This document shows positions 1-8,812 of a stretch of DNA of 64,000 nucleotides, piece after piece. The position numbers were made by a program, and so were the translations under genes. Source of the stretch: Bacteroidia bacterium (lineage in GTDB: Bacteria; Bacteroidota; Bacteroidia; J057). The notes beneath the pieces were generated by a model, which saw only the letters and a list, made by a program, of their open reading frames with translations, made no database searches and had not been told where the DNA came from. How positions within the stretch are numbered: position 1 is the stretch's first letter; the number at the start of each line of letters is the position of its first letter. The stretch covers positions 1 to 64,000 of the forward strand of contig JALEFZ010000085.1 of assembly GCA_022760475.1 (NCBI GenBank), given 5' to 3'.

Positions 1-1985
1 AACAAGTTCTGACGAATGGTAATCAGGCTGTGTTTGCTGATATCAAACAACATGGGTAGGAGTTTGATTCTTCCATTCAACAAAATAACCTGGGCATTTT
101 GTTTCGCAATTTCAGTAGCCTCTCCGAGAGAAATTCCTACATGGGCTCTGGCCAAAGCAGGCGCATCATTGATGCCATCGCCTACCATAGCAGTGATGGA
201 TGAAAAGGCGAGTTCCTCCACTTTAGCCAATTTCTCTGCAGGTAACATTTCTCCATGATACTCTTCTATTCCCAATTGCTTGGCCACAGTTTCACATCGG
301 GGAATTCGATCCCCACTCAGCAAAATGGCTTTAATTCCCTTTTCTTGTAGGTATTGAATCATTTCCAAGGCTCCCTCTCTTATTTCGTCTTCCAGGTCAA
401 TCCCTGCCCAGAATTTGCCATTTTTCAAGATGTATAGGGTATGAATGTCCTTTTCCAGGAGTCCTTCCACGATTCGGAAAGATCCAATCTGATAAGCGTT
501 GCCTTCCATGTCTTCACCTGATATCCCTATCCCTTTTACCTCCTTTACATTCCTTAAATCTATGGCAGAAAATTCTTTTAACTCACTGACCAGGGATTTG
601 GCGATGGGATGGTTTGAATATTGTTCAAGGCTTTTGACTATGGTCCCTACCTCTCCAAATTCATTCGCATTGGCAGTTTGTATTTTTTTGAGTTTGAAAT
701 TACCTGTTGTCAATGTGCCTGTTTTATCGAAAACCACCTGACGAATTTCGGAAAACTGCTCCAATACACGCCCTCCCTTAATCAGTATTCCATTTTTACT
801 TGCCCTTCCAATCCCTACTACAACCGCGGTGGGTGTAGCAAGCCCCATCGCACATGGACAGGCAATCACCAATACAGCTACCGCCCTGATCAAAGCCTCA
901 GAAAAGCCTGGACCAATTGCCCAATTCAAAATGAAAGTCAATAAGGATAGGGCCAAAACTGCAGGCACAAAAATGGAACTGATTTTATCAGCAAGTCTTT
1001 GGATGTTGGGTTTATCAGCTTGTGCTTTTTTTACCAGATCAATGATTTGAGACAGGGAAGAAAACTTGCCCACCTTACTGGCTTTGACTTCAAGTTGGCC
1101 TTCGACGACCAAGCCTCCACTGTGAACAACATCACCCTTCTTTTTTCGCAAAGGCAAGGCTTCGCCGGTAAGTACAGATTCATCCACTTCACCCCCTTCA
1201 TTAGAAATGTAGCCGTCTACAGAAATACGTTCTCCACTACGAAATAGAAGCGAATCTCCTTCCTGGATATCTTTGAAAGCGACTTTTTCCCAATTTCCTT
1301 CGGCTGTTTTCTTCAAACTGAATTTGGGTTGCAGGTCTTGAAGTTCTTTTATGGAAATCGTGGTCTTCTGGACAGCCCTATGTTCTATTAAATTTCCCAG
1401 GAGGACAAGCGTAATGACTGAAGCAGCTGTTTCAAAAAACAGGAAATCAGGACCGAGATTCATAATCAATCCATAAAGGCTGTACCCAAAGGCTGCAATT
1501 GCCCCAATAGAGATCAATACATCCATATTGGGAATGCCAGACTTAAGCGATTGAATTGCAGATTTCCCGAAATATCCCATGCCAAGTACAAAAACTGGCA
1601 AGGAAAGGCATAATTGAACAATGGGATTATGGAGAAAGTGCCAGGGCACAAACATATGCAGCAAAAGTGGAATGGTAAAAATCAGGCTAAACCAGAAATA
1701 CTTCTCCACCTTTCCAAGACCTGTTTTTTCTTCCTCTCCATCCTTTTCTACTTCAAAACCAAGACTTTCAATACCCTTTATCCACTTGGGTAATCCTTCA
1801 GTATTTGGAGTTAAAAAATTAACCTCGCCACTTGCAAAGTCTACATAGACACTTGCCAGCCCTTCCTTTTCCAGGTATTTCTCTACCCCCAGCGCACAAT
1901 TGGTACAGGTCATTCCACTGACCTTAAGCTCAACAGCCTCCAATTCCCGTGTTTTATTTATCAAATCAGTCTCCAAGATGTCCAA
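1..1985 (-). CDS. copA: Copper-type heavy-metal P-type ATPase, 3' end outside window
   Basis: Integral membrane ATP-driven pump, probably exporting Cu(I) from the cytoplasm. Reading the minus strand, the protein has an N-terminal HMA domain with the metal site GMTCTNC, then membrane segments, the actuator motif DESVLTGE near 1150-1170, the ion-site motif CPCAMGL near 845-865 (CPC is typical of copper and silver pumps), the phosphorylation motif DKTGTLT at 708-728 and the hinge GDGIND at 150-167. All these lie in one uninterrupted frame. The last membrane helices are beyond position 1. The frame has no ATG before the HMA motif: an in-frame TAG is followed closely by TTG codons at 1985 and 1976, so a TTG start at 1985 is chosen. 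The gene is divergent from the DUF1573 gene. Metal specificity is inferred from CPC and GMTCTNC, not proven. Confidence 0.93.
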   Translation of the reverse strand, partial: MDILETDLINKTRELEAVELKVSGMTCTNCALGVEKYLEKEGLASVYVDFASGEVNFLTPNTEGLPKWIKGIESLGFEVEKDGEEEKTGLGKVEKYFWFSLIFTIPLLLHMFVPWHFLHNPIVQLCLSLPVFVLGMGYFGKSAIQSLKSGIPNMDVLISIGAIAAFGYSLYGLIMNLGPDFLFFETAASVITLVLLGNLIEHRAVQKTTISIKELQDLQPKFSLKKTAEGNWEKVAFKDIQEGDSLLFRSGERISVDGYISNEGGEVDESVLTGEALPLRKKKGDVVHSGGLVVEGQLEVKASKVGKFSSLSQIIDLVKKAQADKPNIQRLADKISSIFVPAVLALSLLTFILNWAIGPGFSEALIRAVAVLVIACPCAMGLATPTAVVVGIGRASKNGILIKGGRVLEQFSEIRQVVFDKTGTLTTGNFKLKKIQTANANEFGEVGTIVKSLEQYSNHPIAKSLVSELKEFSAIDLRNVKEVKGIGISGEDMEGNAYQIGSFRIVEGLLEKDIHTLYILKNGKFWAGIDLEDEIREGALEMIQYLQEKGIKAILLSGDRIPRCETVAKQLGIEEYHGEMLPAEKLAKVEELAFSSITAMVGDGINDAPALARAHVGISLGEATEIAKQNAQVILLNGRIKLLPMLFDISKHSLITIRQNL

Positions 1986-2258
1986 GTTTAACTATTAAAT
2001 ACCACATCCACGGTATCAATTATCACACTCATGAATGGGAATTACGATGATAATGATCAGTGGTTGTCCAAAGAATATACAAAATACTATAATCAAGCTG
2101 TTGGGCTGGGGACATTGTTTATTTTATGGATAGGAAGTTCATCCGATTTAACTTTTTCTTAAGACAATAAATGAATCAAAAATTTTGGGGTAAACATTTA
2201 TTTACTAAACTTATTGTTGTAAAGTAGAAACTAATTTTAAGAATCAACAACAAATCTC
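1986..2258. other. Divergent intergenic region, copA / DUF1573
   Basis: This AT-rich stretch separates two divergent genes and must hold both promoters. I see no clean TAnnTTTG box and no convincing operator palindrome. Nothing in it looks coding. Confidence 0.5.
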
Positions 2259-2915
2259 ATGTCAAAAATCATTGCTAATATCCTTGTATTTGGGCTTTTA
2301 TTGAGCCTTGGGTCGCCCCTAATGGCTCAAAACTATCGCAAGGAGCTAAACAAGCTAATGAAAGAAATGCCGGAAGACCTCCAGCAGCAAATTGTAGATT
2401 ACGCCAAGCGTAAGCAAAAGTCATATGAAATCGCTCAAAAGAAGCTGGATACCAAAGCAGTTGAGGCCGAAAAATTGGTAAAAGAAAAAGCAGAAAAGAC
2501 GGCTACCCTGGAAGTACAGCCAAAACCTGCACCTTTGCCACCAAAGACCCCTCAAACTCCACAAGAGAAGGCCATGGCTATGCCTCAGACTTCTGTAGAA
2601 TGGGCAGAAGAAGTATTTGATTACGGTACGGTTGTGCAGGGCAAAAAGGTTACCCATACCTTTAAATTCAAAAATACAGGAGATAATCCACTTAACCTTA
2701 CCCGTGTCAAGGCTTCTTGTGGATGTACTGTGCCTTCCTACTCAAAAGAGCCCATTGCTCCCGGAAAGAATGGAGAAATCAATGTAACCTTCAATTCAGC
2801 AGGAAAAATGGGACGCCAAATCAAAACTGTGACAGTTACTGGAAACTTCCCTGGCCAGCGTAAGGTATTACGCATCCAAGGGGTAATCGAAGCCAAAACT
2901 CCTACAGAGAAATAA
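2259..2915 (+). CDS. DUF1573 domain exported protein
   Basis: A 218-residue exported protein. Residues 1-23 form a signal peptide ending in an alanine-rich cleavage site before Gln. Residues about 25-110 are charged and Lys/Glu/Pro-rich, probably a linker or coiled coil. Residues about 113-210 match the DUF1573 Ig-like fold, with the family hallmarks FDYGTV, HTFKFKNTGD, the Cys pair in ASCGCTVP and the PG(K)NGEI strand. Bacteroidota carry many such proteins; their biochemical role is not established. The gene stands alone, divergent from the copper pump and convergent with the TlpA-like gene, with a shared bidirectional terminator after it. I assign only the family, not a function. Confidence 0.88.
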   Translation: MSKIIANILVFGLLLSLGSPLMAQNYRKELNKLMKEMPEDLQQQIVDYAKRKQKSYEIAQKKLDTKAVEAEKLVKEKAEKTATLEVQPKPAPLPPKTPQTPQEKAMAMPQTSVEWAEEVFDYGTVVQGKKVTHTFKFKNTGDNPLNLTRVKASCGCTVPSYSKEPIAPGKNGEINVTFNSAGKMGRQIKTVTVTGNFPGQRKVLRIQGVIEAKTPTEK

Positions 2916-2925
2916 TCCATTAGTA

Positions 2926-2968
2926 TAAAAAAGAGAGGCTATCCTGTCCAGGTAGCCTCTCTTTTTTA
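2926..2968. terminator. Bidirectional rho-independent terminator
   Basis: A perfect 10-bp stem, AGAGAGGCTA (2932-2941) with TAGCCTCTCT (2953-2962), is flanked by an A-run on the left and a T-run on the right. It can therefore stop both the DUF1573 gene and the convergent TlpA-like gene. Confidence 0.92.
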
Positions 2969-2978
2969 TTGCTATTTC

Positions 2979-4403
2979 TTACTCCTCCAGGTAAGCTTTT
3001 ATTTCCTCAGACAAGGTAGGCCCACTAGGTCTTGGCGGATTGTTGTTCACAATCACCCCATTTTTGTCAATTAGGAAGTAGTTGGGAATGGACTTAACCA
3101 AATAAGATTCAGGAACAGATTTGCGGAAACCTCCAGCCCAAAGATGAATACCATCCAGCTTTTCTTCCTCCATGGCCTTTCTCCATGCTTCTTCGCTGTC
3201 ATCAACGGATACATACAGAAATACTACGTCTTTTCCCTTGAAATCCTGTTGGAGCTTCCTTGCATAGGGCATTTCTCGGCGGCAAGGTCCACACCAGCTT
3301 GCCCAGAAATCCAGGTAAATCACCTTACCTTTGAAATCTTCAAGACTAACTTCTTTTCCATTTTCATCCTTCAGTTCAATTTCAGGAGCATTACTTCCAG
3401 GTGAGATGGGTTTGATGCTTTCGTATACAGCAGTTAGTTTATCCAGAAACGGCACTTCTTCTTCTTCAGCAGCGCTTTTCTTGTAGTCCTTCAACATCTT
3501 CTCAGCAGCCATAAAACTTCCATACTGAAATTGTTCCATGATCATACTTGCCTGCATGTACTGCAATACCTCTCCCTTAAAAATCTCTTTGGTCAATTCT
3601 CCCTTACGGTTTGCTTCCTGGTAGGAATCAAGTTTGGGCTCTTGAGAGTAGGCAAATTCCAGGTAGCTCCTGACGAAGCCGATATACTCATTCAGCACGA
3701 GGGCATCAGGATTGTTGACCTTGATTTTCTTGGTAAAGTTGTAATAATCTTCGGGAAGTTCTACCTCGCTGATGTCCATACCCTCCTTGTAAGCACGGTA
3801 TGCAGGAAGATTTAACAAATTGGTATAAGCATAATAGGTGCTTTTGTCCTGCATCAATTGAGCAAAGTTGTCTGACAGTTCATTTTCCTCTGCGAATGCT
3901 TGCAAAAATTTATGCTGTGATTGCATCAGTGAAATGAAGAAACTCTTGGCTTTCTCAATGGGCTGATTGCCGAAGGCATCACGCATATCTTCTTGAACTC
4001 CTGTATCTTCAAACTTAAGGAAGTAGGCAGCCATGTAATTGGAAGCTGCAACACTTTCTCCCTTTCCTTCATATTTTATCGTTTCGTCGAATTCATTGGC
4101 ATCCAAACGGACCATAAGTTCGTCTGACGGCTTTAGGTAGATGCTGGTAACTTCCCTGTTATAAGCGAAAGTCATGATTCGAGCCTCATTTAGCTCAACT
4201 TCCATTTCGAAACTTCCATCTTCACCTACTTCTCCAGAAAATACCTCACGGTCTCTTCCAATCAGGGAACTGCTATAATATACCACAGCTTCTCCCCCTT
4301 TTGCGTTTTCAATTTGGCCTGATACCCTCGCAGTTTCTGCAATTAAGCCCAAAGGCAATAGCATCAAACTGACCAGACACAGGAGCAAAGAATGTTTTGT
4401 CAT
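2979..4403 (-). CDS. TlpA-like thioredoxin-fold protein with N-terminal DUF4369-type region
   Basis: A 474-residue envelope protein with a signal peptide (residues 1-22). Residues about 25-120 resemble the DUF4369 beta-sandwich common at the N terminus of Bacteroidota thiol-disulfide proteins. A helical region of about 200 residues follows. The C-terminal 140 residues form a TlpA/AhpC-TSA thioredoxin fold with the active site WASWCGPCRREMP and the cis-proline region SIPNYFLID. The intact CGPC pair implies a working thiol-disulfide oxidoreductase in the periplasm, probably a reductant for cytochrome or other envelope thiols; the partner is unknown. It is transcribed alone, convergent to the DUF1573 gene. 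Confidence 0.92.
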   Translation of the reverse strand: MTKHSLLLCLVSLMLLPLGLIAETARVSGQIENAKGGEAVVYYSSSLIGRDREVFSGEVGEDGSFEMEVELNEARIMTFAYNREVTSIYLKPSDELMVRLDANEFDETIKYEGKGESVAASNYMAAYFLKFEDTGVQEDMRDAFGNQPIEKAKSFFISLMQSQHKFLQAFAEENELSDNFAQLMQDKSTYYAYTNLLNLPAYRAYKEGMDISEVELPEDYYNFTKKIKVNNPDALVLNEYIGFVRSYLEFAYSQEPKLDSYQEANRKGELTKEIFKGEVLQYMQASMIMEQFQYGSFMAAEKMLKDYKKSAAEEEEVPFLDKLTAVYESIKPISPGSNAPEIELKDENGKEVSLEDFKGKVIYLDFWASWCGPCRREMPYARKLQQDFKGKDVVFLYVSVDDSEEAWRKAMEEEKLDGIHLWAGGFRKSVPESYLVKSIPNYFLIDKNGVIVNNNPPRPSGPTLSEEIKAYLEE

Positions 4404-4545
4404 TTTTAGGTTAATTAGTTGTAATTCTTTGATGTAGTTTAAAATCTTAACATATCAAGATAATTAAAAAATTACAACAGCCCATCTGGCGAACTTTTTA
4501 TAAGGAAGAATTTTTATCAATTTACCTTTCAAACAAATTCACTCA

Positions 4546-4824
4546 ATGAAAACCTATAACGAATCAGAAGCGGCTCCAAAACTGGCGGAATTATCAGGAT
4601 GGACATTTGTCAAAAATGGGATTGAGAAGAAATATCAATTCAAAGACTTTACGCATGCGTTTGCGTTCATGAGCGGATGTGCAATCCTTGCAGAGAAGCA
4701 CAACCATCATCCCGAATGGTTTAATGTCTATAATCGTGTTGAGATCAGGCTGAGCACCCATGATGCCGGGGGTTTGACTGACTATGACTTCAAGCTGGCT
4801 GCCGCCTTTGACGAACTTTCCTGA
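4546..4824 (+). CDS. phhB: Pterin-4a-carbinolamine dehydratase
   Basis: A 92-residue cytosolic enzyme (EC 4.2.1.96) that dehydrates 4a-hydroxytetrahydrobiopterin and so supports recycling of the pterin cofactor of aromatic amino acid hydroxylases. The diagnostic motif [10 protein letters not shown] (residues about 44-53) carries the catalytic histidines, followed by the typical strand [16 protein letters not shown]. Length is normal for the family. It lies 30 bp upstream of the dUTPase gene and is probably co-transcribed with it. No phenylalanine hydroxylase is present in this window. Confidence 0.95.
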   Translation: MKTYNESEAAPKLAELSGWTFVKNGIEKKYQFKDFTHAFAFMSGCAILAEKHNHHPEWFNVYNRVEIRLSTHDAGGLTDYDFKLAAAFDELS

Positions 4825-4854
4825 TTAATCTGACTATTAAAAGCCTCAAATAAA

Positions 4855-5289
4855 ATGATCGAAGTAAAACTCGTAAATAAATCCTCCAACCCCCTACCCC
4901 ACTATGCCACGGCAGGTTCTGCGGGTGTAGATCTTTATGCCAATAACGATGAGCCCATTACACTCTCTAGCCTTGAAAGGACCCTGGTGCCCACAGGGCT
5001 TTACATGGAACTGCCTTTGGGATTTGAGGCTCAAATTCGTCCACGCTCAGGCCTGGCCATACGCCATGGTATTAGCCTTGTAAATACTCCTGGCACAATT
5101 GATTCTGATTACCGTGGTGAAATTAAAATCATCATGGTCAACCTGAGTAAGGAAGATTTCACCATCCAGAAGGGCGAAAGAATTGCTCAAATGGTCATCA
5201 CCAGGCACGAACAAGTAAGCTGGAAAGAAGTTTCTGACCTCTCTGATACAGACCGTGGAAGCGGAGGGTTTGGACATACCGGAACCTGA
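4855..5289 (+). CDS. dut: dUTP diphosphatase (dUTPase)
   Basis: A 144-residue trimeric dUTPase (EC 3.6.1.23), hydrolysing dUTP to dUMP and PPi, which keeps uracil out of DNA and supplies the dTMP precursor. All five family motifs are present: [20 protein letters not shown] (nucleotide binding), [11 protein letters not shown] (catalytic Asp), GERIAQMVI and the flexible glycine-rich C-terminal arm [11 protein letters not shown]. Length and motif spacing are normal. It follows the pterin dehydratase at short distance. The 138-bp gap to the next gene is AT-rich, with no terminator I can identify. Confidence 0.97.
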   Translation: MIEVKLVNKSSNPLPHYATAGSAGVDLYANNDEPITLSSLERTLVPTGLYMELPLGFEAQIRPRSGLAIRHGISLVNTPGTIDSDYRGEIKIIMVNLSKEDFTIQKGERIAQMVITRHEQVSWKEVSDLSDTDRGSGGFGHTGT

Positions 5290-5427
5290 TTGTACAATAA
5301 GGTATCCATGCTTCTCGTACTTTTTATAGAAAGTGTAGCTGCATCTTGCTAGTTTTAACTTCTTTATGGATTAAAATTCTCTTTCTCTATTTTAATTTAT
5401 TATGTTGTAGCAAGTGTAGTCAGATTC

Positions 5428-7146
5428 ATGATGAGATATTTCATACTAATTGCAGTACTCGGCCTTGCTGCTATAGGATTTGCATGTAAATCCTCACAGC
5501 CTGCCATTGGCGAGGCCCAGCCCAAATCCAATCCAGGATTCTTGTTTGAGGATAAACTGCTAGGTAAAGCATCTAATATTTACATAGATGCTTGTACCGA
5601 AATGATAAAGGGTGATTATGCCCAAGCCACTCAGGGATTTGAGGAGGTATTGGAGATCAATCCTGCCTATCATGCAGCCAAGTATAACATCGCCAAAATG
5701 GCTGTCTCCCTCAGGGATTACGACAAAGCCATTGACTATGGCAAGGAGGCACTTTCAGAAGACCCATCAAATTATTGGTACTATAAGGTGCTGCAAGAGG
5801 CATATCAGGGAGCTGGGAATTTCTCAGAAGCTGTGGCTACACAAGAAAAGTTGGTTGGACGCTTCCCTGAAAAAATTGGACAAAGGCTGGTGCTGGTTAG
5901 CCTTTACCTCAAGAATTCACAATCGGAGGATGCATTAAGACAACTTCGAGAAATTGAAGCACAAGGCCAAGGGAGCAAACAAACCGGCCTGCAACAACTG
6001 CAGATCCTAAAGGCCATGAAAAAGTACAAAGAAGCTGTAGTCACCTCAGATAAATTATTGGAAAAGTATCCTGAAGATGTCCGACTGATAGAGGAAAAGT
6101 ACAAGCTCCTTAGCCTGATGGGGAAAGAGGAAGAAGGGATTGAGTTGCTGGAAAAGTTGTTTGCTTCGCAGCCTGACAATGGCTTGGCAGCTTTAAGGTT
6201 GGCCGATTATTACAAGAAAAAGGGAGAACTAAAAAAGTCTGATGAGTATCTATTCAAGGCATTTGAAAACCCTGCGGTAAACCCCAATGGGAAACTAGAC
6301 GTGATTATTCAATTGCTCCAATTCGCCTCGAAAGAGGGGAGTGATGTTATTCCCAGAGCCAAAAAGTTGATTCAGATTTACGAAAATACCCACCCCAATA
6401 GCAAAGAAACAAATTTGCTGGAGGCCCGGATATTTTCCTTTGAAAACAAACTGGACTCCGCCAGACAACAGTTTCTCACAGCACTTGAAAATCAATCTAC
6501 AGACATCAACATCTGGTTTGAACTACTTGAACTGGATTTCAAAATAGGAGAGGCGCGTTGGCTCTATGAAGACGCTGAAGAAGCATTGACCTATTACCCC
6601 AACCAAAAACGCATTCTATATTATTATGGATTGGGTGCTGCCTTAAGAAGACAGTGGGATGAAGCAGCCTATGCAGTAAAAAAATGCAAAAGGCTAGGAG
6701 CGGATAATGAGTTTTTTGAAAAGGAACTCGATTATCTATCAAAGTATATTGATGCAGAGGTAAGTAACAGCAATACCCCATCAACTAGTTCAAAAACTTT
6801 TTTTACCAGCAACAAAGATTTTCCAATAAGCAATCTCTATTTGGGAAGGTATTATATCATGCTGGGTGTACTAGAGCTAGCCGTAGAGCCATTAGAAAAA
6901 TTCAAAGCCAGCAAGGGTACCATTTTTCCGGATTTAATCGAGGTGCTAGTGGCAAATAGGGAATTCGACAAGGCGAAAGACTACATTCAGGAGGCTATCG
7001 GCAAAGGAGAAACCCCAAGTATGCTAGAAGTCTGGGGTGATCTTCTGTTTAGGAATGGCCAACAAAATGAGGCAGAGCAGAAATGGAAAAGGGCCATTGA
7101 ATTGGGAGCTTCTGACATTGACATTAAGAAAAAATTAAATCAATAA
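5428..7146 (+). CDS. TPR-repeat lipoprotein
   Basis: A 572-residue lipoprotein. The N terminus has a hydrophobic stretch with a lipobox ending GFAC at residue 20, so it is membrane-anchored. Many tetratricopeptide units follow (for example about residues 53-120, 190-290 and 470-570), with typical [WLF]-x-x-[LIY] spacing such as YDKAIDYGKEAL and NEAEQKWKRAIEL. A Ser/Thr-rich segment near 445-460 breaks the array. It begins a same-strand envelope cluster with the beta-helix protein (15 bp on), the DUF4292 lipoprotein and the M23 peptidase. In Bacteroidota a TPR lipoprotein next to DUF4292 and an EnvC-like gene is a recurring order, which suggests a role in outer-membrane or peptidoglycan maintenance (inference). 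Confidence 0.85.
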   Translation: MMRYFILIAVLGLAAIGFACKSSQPAIGEAQPKSNPGFLFEDKLLGKASNIYIDACTEMIKGDYAQATQGFEEVLEINPAYHAAKYNIAKMAVSLRDYDKAIDYGKEALSEDPSNYWYYKVLQEAYQGAGNFSEAVATQEKLVGRFPEKIGQRLVLVSLYLKNSQSEDALRQLREIEAQGQGSKQTGLQQLQILKAMKKYKEAVVTSDKLLEKYPEDVRLIEEKYKLLSLMGKEEEGIELLEKLFASQPDNGLAALRLADYYKKKGELKKSDEYLFKAFENPAVNPNGKLDVIIQLLQFASKEGSDVIPRAKKLIQIYENTHPNSKETNLLEARIFSFENKLDSARQQFLTALENQSTDINIWFELLELDFKIGEARWLYEDAEEALTYYPNQKRILYYYGLGAALRRQWDEAAYAVKKCKRLGADNEFFEKELDYLSKYIDAEVSNSNTPSTSSKTFFTSNKDFPISNLYLGRYYIMLGVLELAVEPLEKFKASKGTIFPDLIEVLVANREFDKAKDYIQEAIGKGETPSMLEVWGDLLFRNGQQNEAEQKWKRAIELGASDIDIKKKLNQ

Positions 7147-7161
7147 CACTTATATAATCGG

Positions 7162-7998
7162 ATGAAACTCACGCACAAATCCCTCATTTTTATCTTTTTT
7201 GCCCTATTCTTATTCCAATGTGCCTTTGGACAGGAAAAAGTTACCGTCAGCTCAGTGGAAGACCTCATTGAGGCGATCAAATCTAATACACAGATCACAC
7301 TTCTTCCCGGTCGTTACAACCTGAGCGAGTATGAAGGCAAGATCAGGACGAAAAACATTTCTTGGTCAGAAGTCTTTGACGGCATGGAAATGGTAGTCAC
7401 CGATGTGGAGAACCTTGAAATTAAAGGAATGGCTGGCGCAGAAATTGTTGTCAACCCAAGGTATGCATGGGTCATGAAATTCCGCCGAGGCAAAAATATC
7501 AAGCTCTCCAACCTGACCATGGGCCATACCGAAAAGGGTAGCTGTGTGGGTGGAGTAGTAAGTTTCTACACAGGTAAGGACATAAAAATTGAAAATTCTA
7601 TCCTTTACGGAAGTGGAACAGAAGGTGTAAAATTGAGCAATGTGTCCAAATTCACCTTCACCAACTCTGTGATCAAAGAATGTACGTACGATTTGATGAG
7701 CCTTTCTAATTCAAATGAAGTCCTTTTTGAAAACTCTGCCTTCCTGAATACCGGCGAGTTTGATATGGTCATCATCGAAGGAACAGGTAAAATAGTATTC
7801 AAGAATTGCATGTTTAGAGACAATGTCAATGGCAGTTATTACCCTCATTTGTTCTCCTTCTCAGAAGGTGATGCATCTGTAAAGCTTCAAAATTGTCAAT
7901 TTATCAACAACCAAATCAGCAAATTCTCCAATATCGAAGGAAGGATTGAATTGGTAGACAATGTTTTCAAAAACAATGGTTTTGTAATTCCTGACTAA
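7162..7998 (+). CDS. Exported right-handed beta-helix protein
   Basis: A 278-residue exported protein. Residues 1-23 are a signal peptide. Residues about 30-275 show the short beta-strand and turn periodicity of a single-stranded right-handed parallel beta-helix (NIKLSNLTMG, DIKIENSILYG, KFTFTNSVIKE, EVLFENSAFLN, KIVFKNCMFRD). The fold is shared with pectate lyases and with structural envelope proteins. No lyase catalytic motif is recognisable, so I do not call an enzyme. It sits 15 bp after the TPR lipoprotein gene and 34 bp before the DUF4292 gene, almost certainly in one operon, which argues for an envelope role rather than polysaccharide degradation. Confidence 0.82.
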   Translation: MKLTHKSLIFIFFALFLFQCAFGQEKVTVSSVEDLIEAIKSNTQITLLPGRYNLSEYEGKIRTKNISWSEVFDGMEMVVTDVENLEIKGMAGAEIVVNPRYAWVMKFRRGKNIKLSNLTMGHTEKGSCVGGVVSFYTGKDIKIENSILYGSGTEGVKLSNVSKFTFTNSVIKECTYDLMSLSNSNEVLFENSAFLNTGEFDMVIIEGTGKIVFKNCMFRDNVNGSYYPHLFSFSEGDASVKLQNCQFINNQISKFSNIEGRIELVDNVFKNNGFVIPD

Positions 7999-8032
7999 GG
8001 TAAATCGAAACACAACAACGACAATTATTTTT

Positions 8033-8812
8033 ATGAAGCGCTTAATTTTTCTGAGCTTACTGTCCGTTCTTGTATTTTCAAGTGGATGTAAACTCTTCAA
8101 AAAGGGTCAAAAGGAAGATCCCAATGTCAGGCTTTTAAGAGAGGTCGTAAGTCAGACCACCCAAAGCAACCTGGACTTCGAAAATGCCTTCATCAGCGGG
8201 AGAGCTAAGCTGGAAATGCCTGAAGGGGATTTCAAGAACCTGGCCGTTGATTATCGGATCTATATGGACAAGGGAGACGCAATCCTGGTCAGGGTGAAAA
8301 AGTTCATAGAAGTGGCCAAAGTTTATATCGACAAGGACTCCATTTATGTGGTCAACAAAATAAATAAGGAACTCTACGTCCTTCCTACTTCCCAGTCTGA
8401 AAGTCTCCTTGGCTTCAAGGCAGACTTCAGTATTCTGGAAGATGTATTGATGGGTAACCTCAACTTATTTGGCCTTCAACTCCAAGATCTGAATACTGTT
8501 GATATGGAAAGTAATCCGATCAGTTTGAGTGGGAAGTTTCAGACTTCTGAGTTAAATTATAAAATTGATAAGGAGATTTATAAACTGCTTTCATTGGCCA
8601 TCACGGATTCCGTTCAAAAAGCGGATGCAAGCCTGAATTATGGTGACTTCGAAGAAATAGAAGGAGTTAAAATTCCCAAAAGGATGAAAATTGATGTCAA
8701 AGCTCCACAAGAAGCTCAAGCAGAATTCTCACATAAACGAATTGAATTGAATAAAAAGGACTTCAAAATATCATTTGAAGTACCCAAGTCTTATGAAAGG
8801 GTCGATTATTGA
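8033..8812 (+). CDS. DUF4292 lipoprotein
   Basis: A 259-residue lipoprotein with a lipobox ending SSGC at residue 19. The rest matches the DUF4292 family: an amphipathic beta-rich fold resembling LolA/LolB-like lipoprotein carriers, with segments such as FENAFISGRAKLEMPEG and ILVRVKKFIEVAKVYID. The similarity to lipid- or lipoprotein-binding folds is family knowledge recalled rather than computed. The 3' end overlaps the start of the downstream M23 peptidase gene by about 20 bp, so translation is probably coupled. Its place between a TPR lipoprotein and a murein hydrolase activator suggests outer-membrane biogenesis. Exact function unknown. Confidence 0.82.
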   Translation: MKRLIFLSLLSVLVFSSGCKLFKKGQKEDPNVRLLREVVSQTTQSNLDFENAFISGRAKLEMPEGDFKNLAVDYRIYMDKGDAILVRVKKFIEVAKVYIDKDSIYVVNKINKELYVLPTSQSESLLGFKADFSILEDVLMGNLNLFGLQLQDLNTVDMESNPISLSGKFQTSELNYKIDKEIYKLLSLAITDSVQKADASLNYGDFEEIEGVKIPKRMKIDVKAPQEAQAEFSHKRIELNKKDFKISFEVPKSYERVDY